Shown one piece after another: positions 1-7,778 of a DNA stretch of 13,367 nt. Where the stretch lies: contig CAZCGE010000100.1 in assembly GCA_964498125.1 (NCBI GenBank), positions 1 to 13,367 on the forward strand. Reading direction: 5' to 3'. Below the pieces are notes generated by a model. That model saw only the letters and a program-made list of their open reading frames with translations. It did not search any database and was not told the DNA's origin. The DNA is from CAMDBL01 sp964498125. GTDB taxonomy: Bacteria > Pseudomonadota > Alphaproteobacteria > Rhizobiales > Hyphomicrobiaceae. A program made the translations under genes and the position numbers. The stretch's first letter is position 1. The number at the start of each line of letters is the position of its first letter.

Positions 1-217
1 CCGACGGAGCCTGCGAAATCCCCATAGCGCCCGCTGATCCGGGTGCCCCAAACCCCGCGCCTTCCTTCCCTGGCGGCTTTCGAACGCCGGCCTCGGTGCG
101 CGTGGAGACGTCCGTGTGGCCGGCATCCGAAACCCGTCACACAATAGGGTGCATCATTCGGATCTGGAACTCATCTCAGAAGCGGACGAACTCTTTGGGC
201 TCACTACCCCGTCAACC

Positions 218-1114
218 TTATCGGAGCTTGCGCCGAAGACGCTCCGTTGCAAAGTAGACGAAGGCGCGCGTCTTGAGCGGCAACAAGCCCTGGCCGGCAT
301 AGACCAGATTGACGGGTGATGCTGCAGGCTCGAACGCGCCCAGGATCGTCTTGAGCGTGCCCGCACGGAGCGCGTCTGCTACCTGGTAACTCAAGACTCG
401 GGTTACCCCGAGGCCTGCCACCGCGGCGTCGATGGCCGCCTCGGCGGTGTTGACGACGAGCCGCGATTTGACGGTGACCGACACCTCCGCCCTGCCGTTG
501 CGAAAGCTCCAGACGGTCGGCGACATCAGGCCCTCGAACGTGATGCATGCATGTTCTTTGAGATCGCTCGGTCGCGACGGGGCTGGGCGGTGCGCGGCAA
601 GATATGTCGGGCTTGCGCACACTACCCGCTGCACGACGCCGAGGCGCGTCGCGATCAGGCTGCTGTCCGGCAGTGCGCCGATGCGCAACGCAATATCCAC
701 GTGATCCTCGATGAAACTGGTGATCCTGTCGGTGAGCACCAGCCGAACGTTGATGTCGGAATAGACATTGAGAAAGTCGACGATGACCGGAAGCATGTGC
801 AGCCGGCCGAACACGATCGGCGCGGTGACGACGACGTCTCCCATTGGTGCCACGAACTCGCCCGATGCAGTGTGCTCGGCCTGCTCCACGGATGCGAGAA
901 TATCGCGGCAGGCGACGACATAGGAGCGCCCGGCATCCGTAAGTTCAAGACGCCGGCTGGTGCGGATGAGCAGCTTCGTGCGCAGGTGGACCTCGAGGTC
1001 GGACACCCTGCGGCTGACCGTGGCTAGAGGCACTCCGAGCTTGCGCGAGGCGGCCGACAGACTGCCGGCATCGACGGCGGCCAACAAGGTAGACATGGCT
1101 TCGAGACGATTCAT
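218..1114 (-). CDS. LysR-family transcriptional regulator
   Basis: A 298-residue protein of normal LysR length. Residues about 1-60 form the winged helix-turn-helix typical of the family (LSAASRKLGVPLATVSRRVSDLE, followed by RTSRRLELTDAGRSYV). Residues about 90-295 form the periplasmic-binding-like effector domain, with the usual signatures for ligand sensing and oligomerisation (DIALRIGALPDSSL, AAIDAAVAGLGVTRVLSYQV). The divergent gene pair and a T-N11-A dyad between them suggest that it regulates its own gene and the cassette starting at 1234, as is common for LysR proteins. The effector is unknown. The ATG start gives the canonical N-terminus (MNRLEAMSTLLAAVDAGS), so the start is well supported. 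No terminator is evident after the stop. Confidence 0.95.
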   Translation of the reverse strand: MNRLEAMSTLLAAVDAGSLSAASRKLGVPLATVSRRVSDLEVHLRTKLLIRTSRRLELTDAGRSYVVACRDILASVEQAEHTASGEFVAPMGDVVVTAPIVFGRLHMLPVIVDFLNVYSDINVRLVLTDRITSFIEDHVDIALRIGALPDSSLIATRLGVVQRVVCASPTYLAAHRPAPSRPSDLKEHACITFEGLMSPTVWSFRNGRAEVSVTVKSRLVVNTAEAAIDAAVAGLGVTRVLSYQVADALRAGTLKTILGAFEPAASPVNLVYAGQGLLPLKTRAFVYFATERLRRKLR

Positions 1115-1166
1115 ATGGCTCTCGAAAAACGGAAGGGTGACTCCAAAACATAGCGTCTACTGCCGA

Positions 1167-1181
1167 ATGATGGAAGTTCAT
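1167..1181. promoter_or_regulatory. Candidate LysR-box operator in divergent promoter
   Basis: The 119-bp gap between the LysR gene and the divergent cassette contains ATGA-N7-TCAT, a 15-bp dyad that fits the LysR consensus T-N11-A exactly. It ends 52 bp before the downstream start codon and lies 53 bp from the regulator's start. The position and form are as expected for a recognition site, but one short dyad can arise by chance, so this remains a prediction. Confidence 0.45.
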
Positions 1182-1233
1182 AGATTGCCGGAGTCAGCCA
1201 CTGATTGAACCCAGCCATCAAAAGGACATCCCC

Positions 1234-1788
1234 ATGTCACGCCTCCCGACCCCAGCCACTATCGAAGACGCGCCGATGGCGTCGCGCTCACTGCTCGAAG
1301 CCGTCAAGAAGCAACTCGGCGTCGTGCCGAACCTGTTCCGCTTAGTCGCCAACAGCCCTGCAGCTCTCGAAGGTTATCTCGGCCTTTCCGGTGCGCTGGC
1401 GAAGGGCAAGTTGGCGGCCCCGACCCGCGAGCGCATCGCGCTGGCGGTCGCCGAGATCAACGGCTGTGGCTATTGCCTCGCCGCGCACACTTATCTCGGC
1501 AAGAACCTCGCCAAGCTCGACGATGCCGAGATCATGGCCAACAGAAACGGCGCTTCCAACGATCCGAAGGCTGATGCCGCCGTGCGCTTTGCCACGAAAG
1601 TCGCCACCGCCCGCGGTCATGTCAGCGACGAGGATGTACGCGCCATCAAAGGCGCCGGCTACGATGACGCGCAGGTTATCGAGATCGTGCAGCACGTCGC
1701 GCTCAATACCTGGACCAACTACATCAACGAGGTTGCCAAGACCGACATCGACTTCCCGGTGGTGGCAGTCCGTGACAGAGCGGCTTGA
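1234..1788 (+). CDS. Carboxymuconolactone decarboxylase family (AhpD-like) protein
   Basis: A 184-residue all-helical protein of the CMD/AhpD superfamily. The redox signature CGYCLAAH is at residues 78-85 (C78, C81, H85), with a conserved acidic residue just before it (AEIN). In AhpD-like enzymes this CxxC-x3-H motif carries the peroxide-reducing or thiol-disulfide activity, so a peroxidase or oxidoreductase role is more likely than true gamma-carboxymuconolactone decarboxylation. A good ribosome site (AAAAGGA, 7 nt spacing) precedes the ATG. It is the first gene of a LysR-controlled cassette with DUF1348 and PNPOx-like genes, which points to a role in response to oxidative or electrophilic compounds. 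The substrate is unknown. Confidence 0.93.
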   Translation: MSRLPTPATIEDAPMASRSLLEAVKKQLGVVPNLFRLVANSPAALEGYLGLSGALAKGKLAAPTRERIALAVAEINGCGYCLAAHTYLGKNLAKLDDAEIMANRNGASNDPKADAAVRFATKVATARGHVSDEDVRAIKGAGYDDAQVIEIVQHVALNTWTNYINEVAKTDIDFPVVAVRDRAA

Positions 1789-1856
1789 AGCATCACAGCG
1801 GCTCTGCGACCAGCGCGGAGCCGCGTCGTCCACCCACCTGACACGCCTGTTGCCCC

Positions 1857-2333
1857 ATGACTACCTCTACAGCCCGGCACCCACTGCCACCGTTCACCGC
1901 CGAAACAGCAGCACAGAAGGCGCGGATGGCCGAGGATGCCTGGAACAGCAAGGATCCGGCCCGGGTCGCACTCGCCTATAGGCCAGATTCTCGGTGGCGA
2001 AACCGTGCGGAGTTCCTGCAGGGCCGCCAAGACATCGAGCGCTTCCTAACACGCAAATGGGTGCGCGAACTCGACTACAGGCTCATCAAGGAGGTGTGGG
2101 CATTCCACGACAACCGCATCGCGGTGCGGTTCGCCTACGAATGGCACGATGACAGCGGCCACTGGTTCCGCAGCTACGGCAATGAGAACTGGGAATTCGA
2201 CGAGCACGGCCTGATGCAGGTGCGGATTGCCAGCATTAACGACCTGCCGATCCGGGACGCCGACCGCAAGTTCCATTGGCCCCTGGGACGTCGGCCGGAC
2301 GATCACCCTGGACTGAGCGCGCTTGGACTTTGA
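1857..2333 (+). CDS. DUF1348 / SnoaL-like (NTF2-fold) protein
   Basis: A 158-residue protein matching the DUF1348 group of the NTF2/SnoaL-like fold. Features typical of that group are an N-terminal PPFTAETAAQKARMAEDAWN helix, a tract of the form SRWRNRAEFLQGRQDIERFL, and the strand-rich end (VRFAYEWHDDSGHWFRSYGNENWEF, then MQVRIASINDLPI). The family is often annotated as nuclear transport factor 2-like, but its bacterial function is not established. It lies 68 bp after the CMD-family gene and ends 10 bp before the next gene's preferred GTG start, so cotranscription is likely. The ribosome site is weak. The short gap upstream holds no other gene. Confidence 0.9.
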   Translation: MTTSTARHPLPPFTAETAAQKARMAEDAWNSKDPARVALAYRPDSRWRNRAEFLQGRQDIERFLTRKWVRELDYRLIKEVWAFHDNRIAVRFAYEWHDDSGHWFRSYGNENWEFDEHGLMQVRIASINDLPIRDADRKFHWPLGRRPDDHPGLSALGL

Positions 2334-2343
2334 GGAGGTAGCC

Positions 2344-2988
2344 GTGGACAGCCAGACAACATTCGCAAGCGACATAGCCTTCACCGGCTCCATTAAAGCC
2401 CTGCAAGCGAAGAAGGGTTCGCGCAAAGCCTACGCGCGGATGGAGGAGAACGGATCATGGGCCACCACCATTACGCCGGATCTCGCTGAGTTCATCGAGG
2501 CGCAGACCAGCATATTCCTCGCTACGGCCAATGCCGACGGCCAGCCCTACATCCAGCACCGCGGCGGGCCAGCCGGCTTTCTGCGTGTGCTCGACGACAA
2601 GACGATCGCGTTTGTCGACTACGCCGGCAACCGCCAGTACATCACGACGGGGAACCTGGCGGACAATCCGAAGGCCTACCTGTTCCTGATCGACTACGCG
2701 AACCGGCGGCGGATCAAGATCTGGGGCACGGCACGAATCGACGAGGCCGATGCCGAGCTGACCGCGAAGCTCATGCCGGCGAATTACAAAGCCCGCCCTG
2801 AGCAGGTGGTGATGTTCACCGTCGCCGCTTGGGACTCGAATTGCCCGCAGCACATTCCGCAGCGCTTCGAGGCCGCCGATGTCGCCGCGGCACTTGCCGA
2901 GCGCGATGGGCGGATTGAGAAGCTCAAAGCCGAAATCCGCAGCCTGAAAGGGAAAATCGAGAGTACGCAAGGGCAGTCAGCTGGCTGA
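2344..2988 (+). CDS. Pyridoxamine 5'-phosphate oxidase-fold family protein
   Basis: A 214-residue protein with a PNPOx-like flavin-binding split barrel. The core begins near FIEAQTSIFLATANADGQPYIQHRGGPAGFLRVLDD and continues through FVDYAGNRQYITTGNL and FLIDYANRRRIKIWGTARI. The segment AAWDSNCPQHIPQRF near residue 160 is typical of a subgroup of small stress-related flavoproteins. A charged helix at the end (about residues 180-205) looks like a short coiled coil. I chose the GTG at 2344 because GAGGAGG sits at 2332-2338, 5 nt upstream. A TTG at 2323 would add seven residues and overlap the DUF1348 gene. It is the last gene of the LysR-divergent cassette. The substrate is unknown, and flavin use is inferred from the fold. 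Confidence 0.9.
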   Translation: MDSQTTFASDIAFTGSIKALQAKKGSRKAYARMEENGSWATTITPDLAEFIEAQTSIFLATANADGQPYIQHRGGPAGFLRVLDDKTIAFVDYAGNRQYITTGNLADNPKAYLFLIDYANRRRIKIWGTARIDEADAELTAKLMPANYKARPEQVVMFTVAAWDSNCPQHIPQRFEAADVAAALAERDGRIEKLKAEIRSLKGKIESTQGQSAG

Positions 2989-3478
2989 CATGCATCCCCT
3001 ACACGCAATCGGATCAGGGACGAACATCGCTGCGAGCAAGTTTAGAGCCGATTCGTTGTGGTCGATTTAGCAAAGCTGAATGTCCGGTTCCGAAACACAC
3101 AAATACGGTCGGTGTGGGTCAATCGCGACGCCTTCGCACTGCCTCGTTCACGCCCTGACGACGGCAGCTTACCCTCGGTCAGCGGCTGTTGCACAATTTT
3201 CGGCCGAACCAGTGGCCGCCCCTCACCCTAACCCTCTCCCCGTAAGTACGGGGAGAGGGGATTTGCGCGTGCCCCGAATGCACCCTTATGGCCCACCTCC
3301 ACCGTTATCCTGCTGCGTTCCGCGCCCGTCGCGGTCGGAGGTGGTGCGGACACCCGCCGGGATCGGAATGCGGCGAGATCGGCGCCATTGGTCTATCCGG
3401 AAAACTCTGCTTAGATCGCGCCTCCACCCGTTTCCCGTCCCTGGCGAGCGGCCCGGTTGCGACCGACACGAGGCACCC
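2989..3478. other. Gene-free intergenic region with one palindrome
   Basis: This 490-bp stretch has an open frame in phase with the dehydrogenase gene from 3080, but its translation (for example PHPNPLPVSTGRG) is the familiar spurious reading of an intergenic palindrome and lacks protein-like character. Apart from that palindrome at 3232-3259 I see no gene, RNA or clear promoter. Confidence 0.7.
3232..3259. repeat. Perfect 13-bp-arm palindromic intergenic repeat
   Basis: CCCTCTCCCCGTA is followed by AG and then its exact reverse complement, making a 28-nt near-perfect palindrome. The left flank CCTCACCCTAA resembles the widespread CCTCACCCTAACCCTCTCCCC intergenic repeats of alphaproteobacteria and other GC-rich bacteria. 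It probably forms a stable hairpin. It may act as a terminator for the upstream cassette or simply be a dispersed repeat. There is no U-tract. Confidence 0.8.
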
Positions 3479-5014
3479 ATGACCTTCGACGCATCCAAAC
3501 CCGACCTCGTGGTCGGTGTCGTCGGCACCGGCTCGATGGGCCGCGGCATCATGCAGGTGTCGGCGCAGGGCGGTTGCCACGTCGTTTGCTACGACGAGAA
3601 GCCGGGCGCGGCCGCAGCGGCCAAGGTCGCCATCGCCAAGGTGCTGGCGGGCCTCGCCGACAAGGGGCGCATCGCCAAGGCCGACGCGGACGCCGCCGTC
3701 CAGCGCATCACGGTGGCGAGCCAGCTCGAGGAGGTCGCCAAGGCCGACATCATCGTCGAAGCCATTCTCGAGCAACTCGACGTCAAGCAGGCGCTATTCG
3801 CCAAGCTGGATCAGATGGCGGGCCCCGAGACGATCCTCGCCTCCAACACCTCCTCGCTGTCGATCACGGCGATCGCCGCCAAGTGCCAGCGGCCGGAGCG
3901 CGTCGCCGGGCTGCATTTCTTCAATCCCGTGCCGCTGATGAAGCTGGTGGAAGTGGTCCCAGGCCTCAGGACGGCGCCGTGGGTGACCGAGGCGCTGATG
4001 ATCGTCGGTCGCCGCATGACGCGCGAGCCGGTGCTGTGCACGGACAGTCCCGGCTTCATCGTCAATCATGTCGGCCGCGGCTATGTGCCGGAGGCCGCGC
4101 GCCTGGTCACCGAAGGCATCGCCCAGTTCGACGAGATCGACCGGATCATGACCGGCGCGCCCGGCTTCCGCATGGGGCCGTTCACGCTGCTCGATCTGGT
4201 CGGCGCCGACGTCTCGGTGGCGGTGATGGAAAGCTTTTGGGGCCAATATTACGCCGAGCCGATGTATGCGCCGTCGTCCATCCTGCGCCAGCGCCTCGAT
4301 GCCGGCATGTACGGCCAGAAGACCGGGACGGGCTGGTACGCCTATCAGGACGGCAAGAAGGTCGAGGCGGCGCCGCGGCCGACGCCACCGCGCGCCGCGC
4401 GTCCGCTGTGGCTGCGGCCGAGCGAGAGCACCCCCGACTTCAGCCGCGATCTGGCGGCGCTGCTGGCCAAGGGCGGCAGCACGGTCGAAACCGGACCCGC
4501 GCCGAGCCGCGAGGCGGTGATCATTCTGACGCCCGTCGGCTGGGACCTGACGACGGCGGCGCTCGATTTGCGGCTCGAGCCTGAGCGCACCGTCGCCGTC
4601 GACATGCTGTTCGGCCTCAAGGGTCCGCGCACGCTGATGGTGACGCCGGCCACCGATGCCGCCACTCGCGATGCCGCACATGCCGCACTCGCCGCCGACG
4701 GCCAGTCCGTGGTCGTCGTCAACGACAGCCCCGGCTTCGTCGCCCAGCGCCTCGTCGCCCACATCGTCAACATCGCCTGCCAGATCGCCCAGCGCGGCAT
4801 CGCCGCGCCCGCCGACATCGACAAGGGCGCCAAGCTCGGCCTGTCCTACCCCTATGGCCCGCTCGAATGGGGTGATGCGATCGGGCCCAAGCGCATCGTT
4901 TTCATCCTGCGGCGGCTTTTCGACTTTTACGGCGAGCCGCGCTACCGGCCGTCGCCCTGGCTGACGCGCCGCGCCGCGCTGGGGTTGTCGCTGTTGGCGC
5001 CGGAGCGAAAGTAG
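3479..5014 (+). CDS. 3-hydroxyacyl-CoA dehydrogenase (PaaH/PaaC-like, duplicated C-terminal domain)
   Basis: A 511-residue NAD-dependent dehydrogenase oxidising L-3-hydroxyacyl-CoA to 3-ketoacyl-CoA. The Rossmann domain carries GTGSMG at residues 16-21 and the acidic D/E end of strand 2 (CYDEKPG). The family tract ASNTSSLSITAIA and the catalytic-histidine motif HFFNPVPLMKLVEVV (H146) follow. A first C-terminal domain starts at DSPGFIVNHVGRGYVPEA, and a second copy starts at NDSPGFVAQRLVAHIVNIA and ends LSYPYGPLEWGDAIG. This two-copy layout and length resemble the 3-hydroxyadipyl-CoA dehydrogenases of phenylacetate degradation, but no other paa or beta-oxidation gene is in the window, so the substrate is uncertain. 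The ATG at 3479 begins the conserved region. An upstream extension to 3080 is open but not protein-like. Confidence 0.92.
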   Translation: MTFDASKPDLVVGVVGTGSMGRGIMQVSAQGGCHVVCYDEKPGAAAAAKVAIAKVLAGLADKGRIAKADADAAVQRITVASQLEEVAKADIIVEAILEQLDVKQALFAKLDQMAGPETILASNTSSLSITAIAAKCQRPERVAGLHFFNPVPLMKLVEVVPGLRTAPWVTEALMIVGRRMTREPVLCTDSPGFIVNHVGRGYVPEAARLVTEGIAQFDEIDRIMTGAPGFRMGPFTLLDLVGADVSVAVMESFWGQYYAEPMYAPSSILRQRLDAGMYGQKTGTGWYAYQDGKKVEAAPRPTPPRAARPLWLRPSESTPDFSRDLAALLAKGGSTVETGPAPSREAVIILTPVGWDLTTAALDLRLEPERTVAVDMLFGLKGPRTLMVTPATDAATRDAAHAALAADGQSVVVVNDSPGFVAQRLVAHIVNIACQIAQRGIAAPADIDKGAKLGLSYPYGPLEWGDAIGPKRIVFILRRLFDFYGEPRYRPSPWLTRRAALGLSLLAPERK

Positions 5015-5019
5015 CTCAC

Positions 5020-5037
5020 GTGTCCCCCACCGGACAC
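5020..5037. terminator. Small hairpin between convergent genes
   Basis: GTGTCC-CCCACC-GGACAC forms a 6-bp stem starting 5 bp after the dehydrogenase stop and ending 19 bp before the stop of the convergent Clp_N gene. The position suits a shared terminator, but the stem is short and there is no U-run on either strand, so support is modest. Confidence 0.35.
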
Positions 5038-5056
5038 ATTGCAGAACGCCGGCAGG

Positions 5057-6553
5057 CTATGACCGCCCTGACGTCAACAGCATCAGCAGCCAGCGGCCCG
5101 CCAGCGCCAGAACGCCGCCGGCCGTAGCCACGGCAATCCAACCGAACAGCCGCGTCAAGCTCCCGCCGATGTCGCGCTGCACGTCGATCGTGACCAGTTG
5201 CTCGGGCAAGGGCATGTGGGCGGAAAGACCCTCCGGCCCGACCCATCGCGCCGAGACAGCAATTTGCAGATGCACCTCGCCGTGGTGCAGCGGCGTCACC
5301 ATCCAGTGCCAGCGCGCCAGCGCCTGGCCTTGGCCGGGTAGCGGACCTTCGATCCACTGCGTTTCAGGCCTGACCGTCTCGATCTGGAAGTCGCCGGACG
5401 GCGCCGTCAGGCGCACCGTCATCGCGCGAGCGGCGAGCTGGGCATAATGCTGATTGGGCGCATCGTTGGCCAGGCCCTGGTCGTTGCGCACGAGCCGCAC
5501 TTCGACGGCCACGAGCGTGCCGACGCGCATCATGCGAGGGATATTCTCGATGAGCTGGCCGCCCGCGGCGTCGCTGGCGTCGGCCGCCGGTTTGCGGTTG
5601 GTCAATTCCGGTGGCGGCTTCGACTGGCGCCGTGGCCGTTCACGTTCAGCCGGCGTGTCCACCCGCTGGTGCTGACCACCGCGCGGCCGATCCCGCTGCG
5701 CGGCGGCGCGTGGCTCTGGCTCCGGATTGTGCTGCTGGTCTTGCGGGCCCGCGGGGTCGGGCGATGGCCAAGCCACGACCTCCACGGGCAATTCGACCCG
5801 AGGCGCCTCCTCGTGTCGATGCGGCGATGGACCAGAACCGAGGGGCGCCGCCTCGGGCGCGGTGCGGACTTCTGGCAGGGGTGGTGGCCGCACTGCCGCG
5901 GGCGCGGCCTCGGCGTCGACAGGCGGCGGCGGTTGGCTTGCCGGCGGCTGGCGCCTGGCCGATTCCTGCTGTGCGCCGGGATCGAGAACCGCGGACCGGG
6001 GCGGAGCCATCATCGCCGGCGCCGGGGCGTTCGGCGGCACGGCCTGCTGCGGCGACGGTGATACGGCCGGCTGCGAACGCGGCGCCGGGCCGGCTTGGAC
6101 CGTGCGCTGCAAAGCCTTGATCGCGCTATCGAATGTCAGGCCTTGCGCGCGCAGTAACTGGGCAGCGACGCTCTTGCCGTCGCCGACGATGGCCGCCAGC
6201 ACGATGGCGCCATTGACCTGCCGGCGGCCCTGCTGCGCGGCCGCGCCTGCAGCGTCCAGCACACGCTTGAGGTCAGGTGAAATGGAAAGTTGGCTGGCGC
6301 CGCTCGTCTCCACCGCCGCCTCGGTGCTCGCCAAATGGGCAGCGACCACGGCTGCCATCTCGTTGACGGCGATAGTGCTGGCAGCAAGAATGAGCGCGGC
6401 TTCCGCGTCCTCGGTCAAGGCCAGCAACAGGTGCTCGAGCGTCACGCGCGCGTGGCTTTGCTGTCGCGCAAAGTTGGCCGCGCGCGTCAAGGTCGCTGTC
6501 AGGTTTGGCGACATCGACACTCGTGCCGGTTCATCGCCGATCGCTTGCGACAT
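5057..6553 (-). CDS. Clp_N-domain protein with C-terminal membrane anchor, no ATPase
   Basis: A 498-residue protein. Residues about 12-150 are a complete double Clp_N repeat (LTRAANFARQQSHARVTLEH with LLLALTED, then SPDLKRVLDAAGAAAQQGRR and VNGAIVLAAIVGDGKS), the domain through which ClpA/ClpB/ClpC bind adaptors and substrates. No Walker A or B motif follows. Instead there is a proline/alanine/arginine-rich linker (about 160-325), a domain of probable beta strands (about 335-465; MRVGTLVAVEVRLVRN, FQIETVRPETQWI, WHWMVTPLHHGEVHLQIAV) and a hydrophobic segment near 472-492 (WIAVATAGGVLALAGRWLLMLL) ending in TSGRS. It is therefore probably a tail-anchored inner-membrane protein facing the cytoplasm. 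The ATG at 6553 has AGGAGA 7 nt upstream; a TTG one codon earlier is less likely. Function unknown. Confidence 0.85.
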   Translation of the reverse strand: MSQAIGDEPARVSMSPNLTATLTRAANFARQQSHARVTLEHLLLALTEDAEAALILAASTIAVNEMAAVVAAHLASTEAAVETSGASQLSISPDLKRVLDAAGAAAQQGRRQVNGAIVLAAIVGDGKSVAAQLLRAQGLTFDSAIKALQRTVQAGPAPRSQPAVSPSPQQAVPPNAPAPAMMAPPRSAVLDPGAQQESARRQPPASQPPPPVDAEAAPAAVRPPPLPEVRTAPEAAPLGSGPSPHRHEEAPRVELPVEVVAWPSPDPAGPQDQQHNPEPEPRAAAQRDRPRGGQHQRVDTPAERERPRRQSKPPPELTNRKPAADASDAAGGQLIENIPRMMRVGTLVAVEVRLVRNDQGLANDAPNQHYAQLAARAMTVRLTAPSGDFQIETVRPETQWIEGPLPGQGQALARWHWMVTPLHHGEVHLQIAVSARWVGPEGLSAHMPLPEQLVTIDVQRDIGGSLTRLFGWIAVATAGGVLALAGRWLLMLLTSGRS

Positions 6554-6721
6554 CAAGTGGTCTCCTATGCCGCTCCGATCACTCTTAATGCTTCCCGAAG
6601 CCGGATCGGCGGCGAATCTTTGGCGCGCGGCCGGAACTTAGCTGATTTTTCGTTGCAGGGGCACAACGCTGCCCACATTTGTCCGCAGGGGTGGTTAGCA
6701 GCCGATTGTGAGGGAAATCCG

Positions 6722-6748
6722 TTGAGGGTGCGCCCCGGCGCGTATAAA
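6722..6748 (+). promoter_or_regulatory. Candidate argB promoter
   Basis: TTGAGG and TATAAA are separated by 15 bp and end 67 bp before the argB start codon. Spacing is shorter than the ideal 17 bp and the match to the -35 box is partial. It is the best sigma-70-like candidate I see in the 262-bp gap between the divergent Clp_N and argB genes. Confidence 0.3.
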
Positions 6749-6815
6749 GACCTGCCATGCCGTTGGTGTCGCGTGCGCGCGCCAATCCCGCCCAGCACCA
6801 CTGTCGAGACCGACA

Positions 6816-7778
6816 ATGACAAAAGCCCCAGAGCCGAAGCATGGGTCGAAGCATGGGTCGAAGGACGCGGCCAGCGCCACGCAGGTGTCGGCGCACGCCA
6901 AGGCCCGCATCCTCGCCGAAGCCCTGCCTTATCTGGTGCGCTACGACGAGCAGACCGTGGTCATCAAGTTCGGCGGCCATGCCATGGGCGACGCGGCGCT
7001 GACCGAGGCCTTCGCCCAGGACATCGTCTACCTGAAGCTGTCGGGCATCAACCCGATCGTCGTCCACGGCGGCGGCCCGCAGATCGGGGCCATGCTGAAG
7101 CGGCTGGCGATCACGTCGGAGTTCGTCAACGGCCTGCGCGTCACCGACAAGCCGACGGTGGAAGTGGTCGAGATGGTGCTGGCCGGCGCCATCAACAAGG
7201 AGATCGTCTCGGCCATCAACAAGCAGGGCGGCAAGGCGGTCGGCATCTCCGGCAAGGACGCCAACCTGATGATCGCCAAAAAGATCACGCATTTGCCGGA
7301 TCCAGAGTCCAACATCATGCAGGCGGTCGACATCGGCTATGTCGGCGATCCCGAAGAGGTCAACCCGCACATCGTCGAGGTGATCTCCAAGTCCGACCTG
7401 ATCCCGGTGATCGCGCCGATCGGCGTCAGCCGCGACGGCCAGACCCTCAACATCAACGCCGACAGTTTCGCGTCCGCCTTGGCCGCCAAGATGAAGGCCA
7501 AGCGCCTGCTGCTGCTGACCGACGTTGCCGGCGTGCTCGACAAGGACAAGACGCTGATCGAGGCGCTGACCATCGAGGAAGCCAGGAAGCTGATCCGCAA
7601 CGGCACCATCTCCGGCGGCATGATCCCCAAGGTGGAGGGCTGCATCGAGGTGGTGGAAGCCGGCGTCGAGGCCGTCGTCATCATCGACGGCCGCGTGCCG
7701 CACTGCGTGCTGCTGGAACTGTTCACCGAGCACGGGGTCGGCACCCTGGTCGGCGAGGCGGGGCAGGCGAAGGGGTAG
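6816..7778 (+). CDS. argB: Acetylglutamate kinase
   Basis: A 320-residue ArgB that phosphorylates N-acetyl-L-glutamate with ATP, the second step of arginine synthesis, in the cytoplasm. Hallmarks are VVIKFGGHAM (phosphate-binding loop and catalytic Lys), VHGGGPQIG (acetylglutamate site), ISGKDANL, LLLLTDVAGVLDKDKTLI (nucleotide region) and the Lys of ISGGMIPKVEGC. The N-terminal helix ARILAEALPYLVRYDEQ resembles that of arginine-inhibited hexameric kinases, so feedback inhibition by arginine is likely. Residues 7-14 come from a 12-nt tandem duplication (KHGSKHGS), making the N-terminus slightly long for the family. The ribosome site is weak. The stop codon lies inside a GGGGTA repeat. The pyrimidine nucleotidase that I expect close behind argB is displaced by 1.8 kb of accessory DNA. 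Confidence 0.97.
   Translation: MTKAPEPKHGSKHGSKDAASATQVSAHAKARILAEALPYLVRYDEQTVVIKFGGHAMGDAALTEAFAQDIVYLKLSGINPIVVHGGGPQIGAMLKRLAITSEFVNGLRVTDKPTVEVVEMVLAGAINKEIVSAINKQGGKAVGISGKDANLMIAKKITHLPDPESNIMQAVDIGYVGDPEEVNPHIVEVISKSDLIPVIAPIGVSRDGQTLNINADSFASALAAKMKAKRLLLLTDVAGVLDKDKTLIEALTIEEARKLIRNGTISGGMIPKVEGCIEVVEAGVEAVVIIDGRVPHCVLLELFTEHGVGTLVGEAGQAKG
6836..6863 (+). repeat. 12-nt tandem repeat at argB 5' end
   Basis: GAAGCATGGGTC occurs twice in direct succession and is followed by GAAG of a third unit. It is in frame and encodes KHGS units upstream of the conserved kinase region, so gain or loss of a unit would not shift the frame. Confidence 0.85.

Noticed and set aside
116..319. Small forward ORF overlapping the end of the LysR gene
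   Set aside because: It lies half inside the antisense of a confident gene, has no ribosome site and no recognisable domain. Positions 1-217 otherwise show no gene that I can support.
3080..3478. N-terminal extension of the dehydrogenase ORF by 133 codons
   Set aside because: It runs through a perfect intergenic palindrome, lacks protein-like composition, and the NAD-binding domain begins properly just after the ATG at 3479.
5447..6061. Forward ORFs within the proline-rich linker of the Clp_N gene
   Set aside because: They lie opposite a low-complexity Pro/Ala/Arg coding region, which leaves long open frames by chance, and show no domain.
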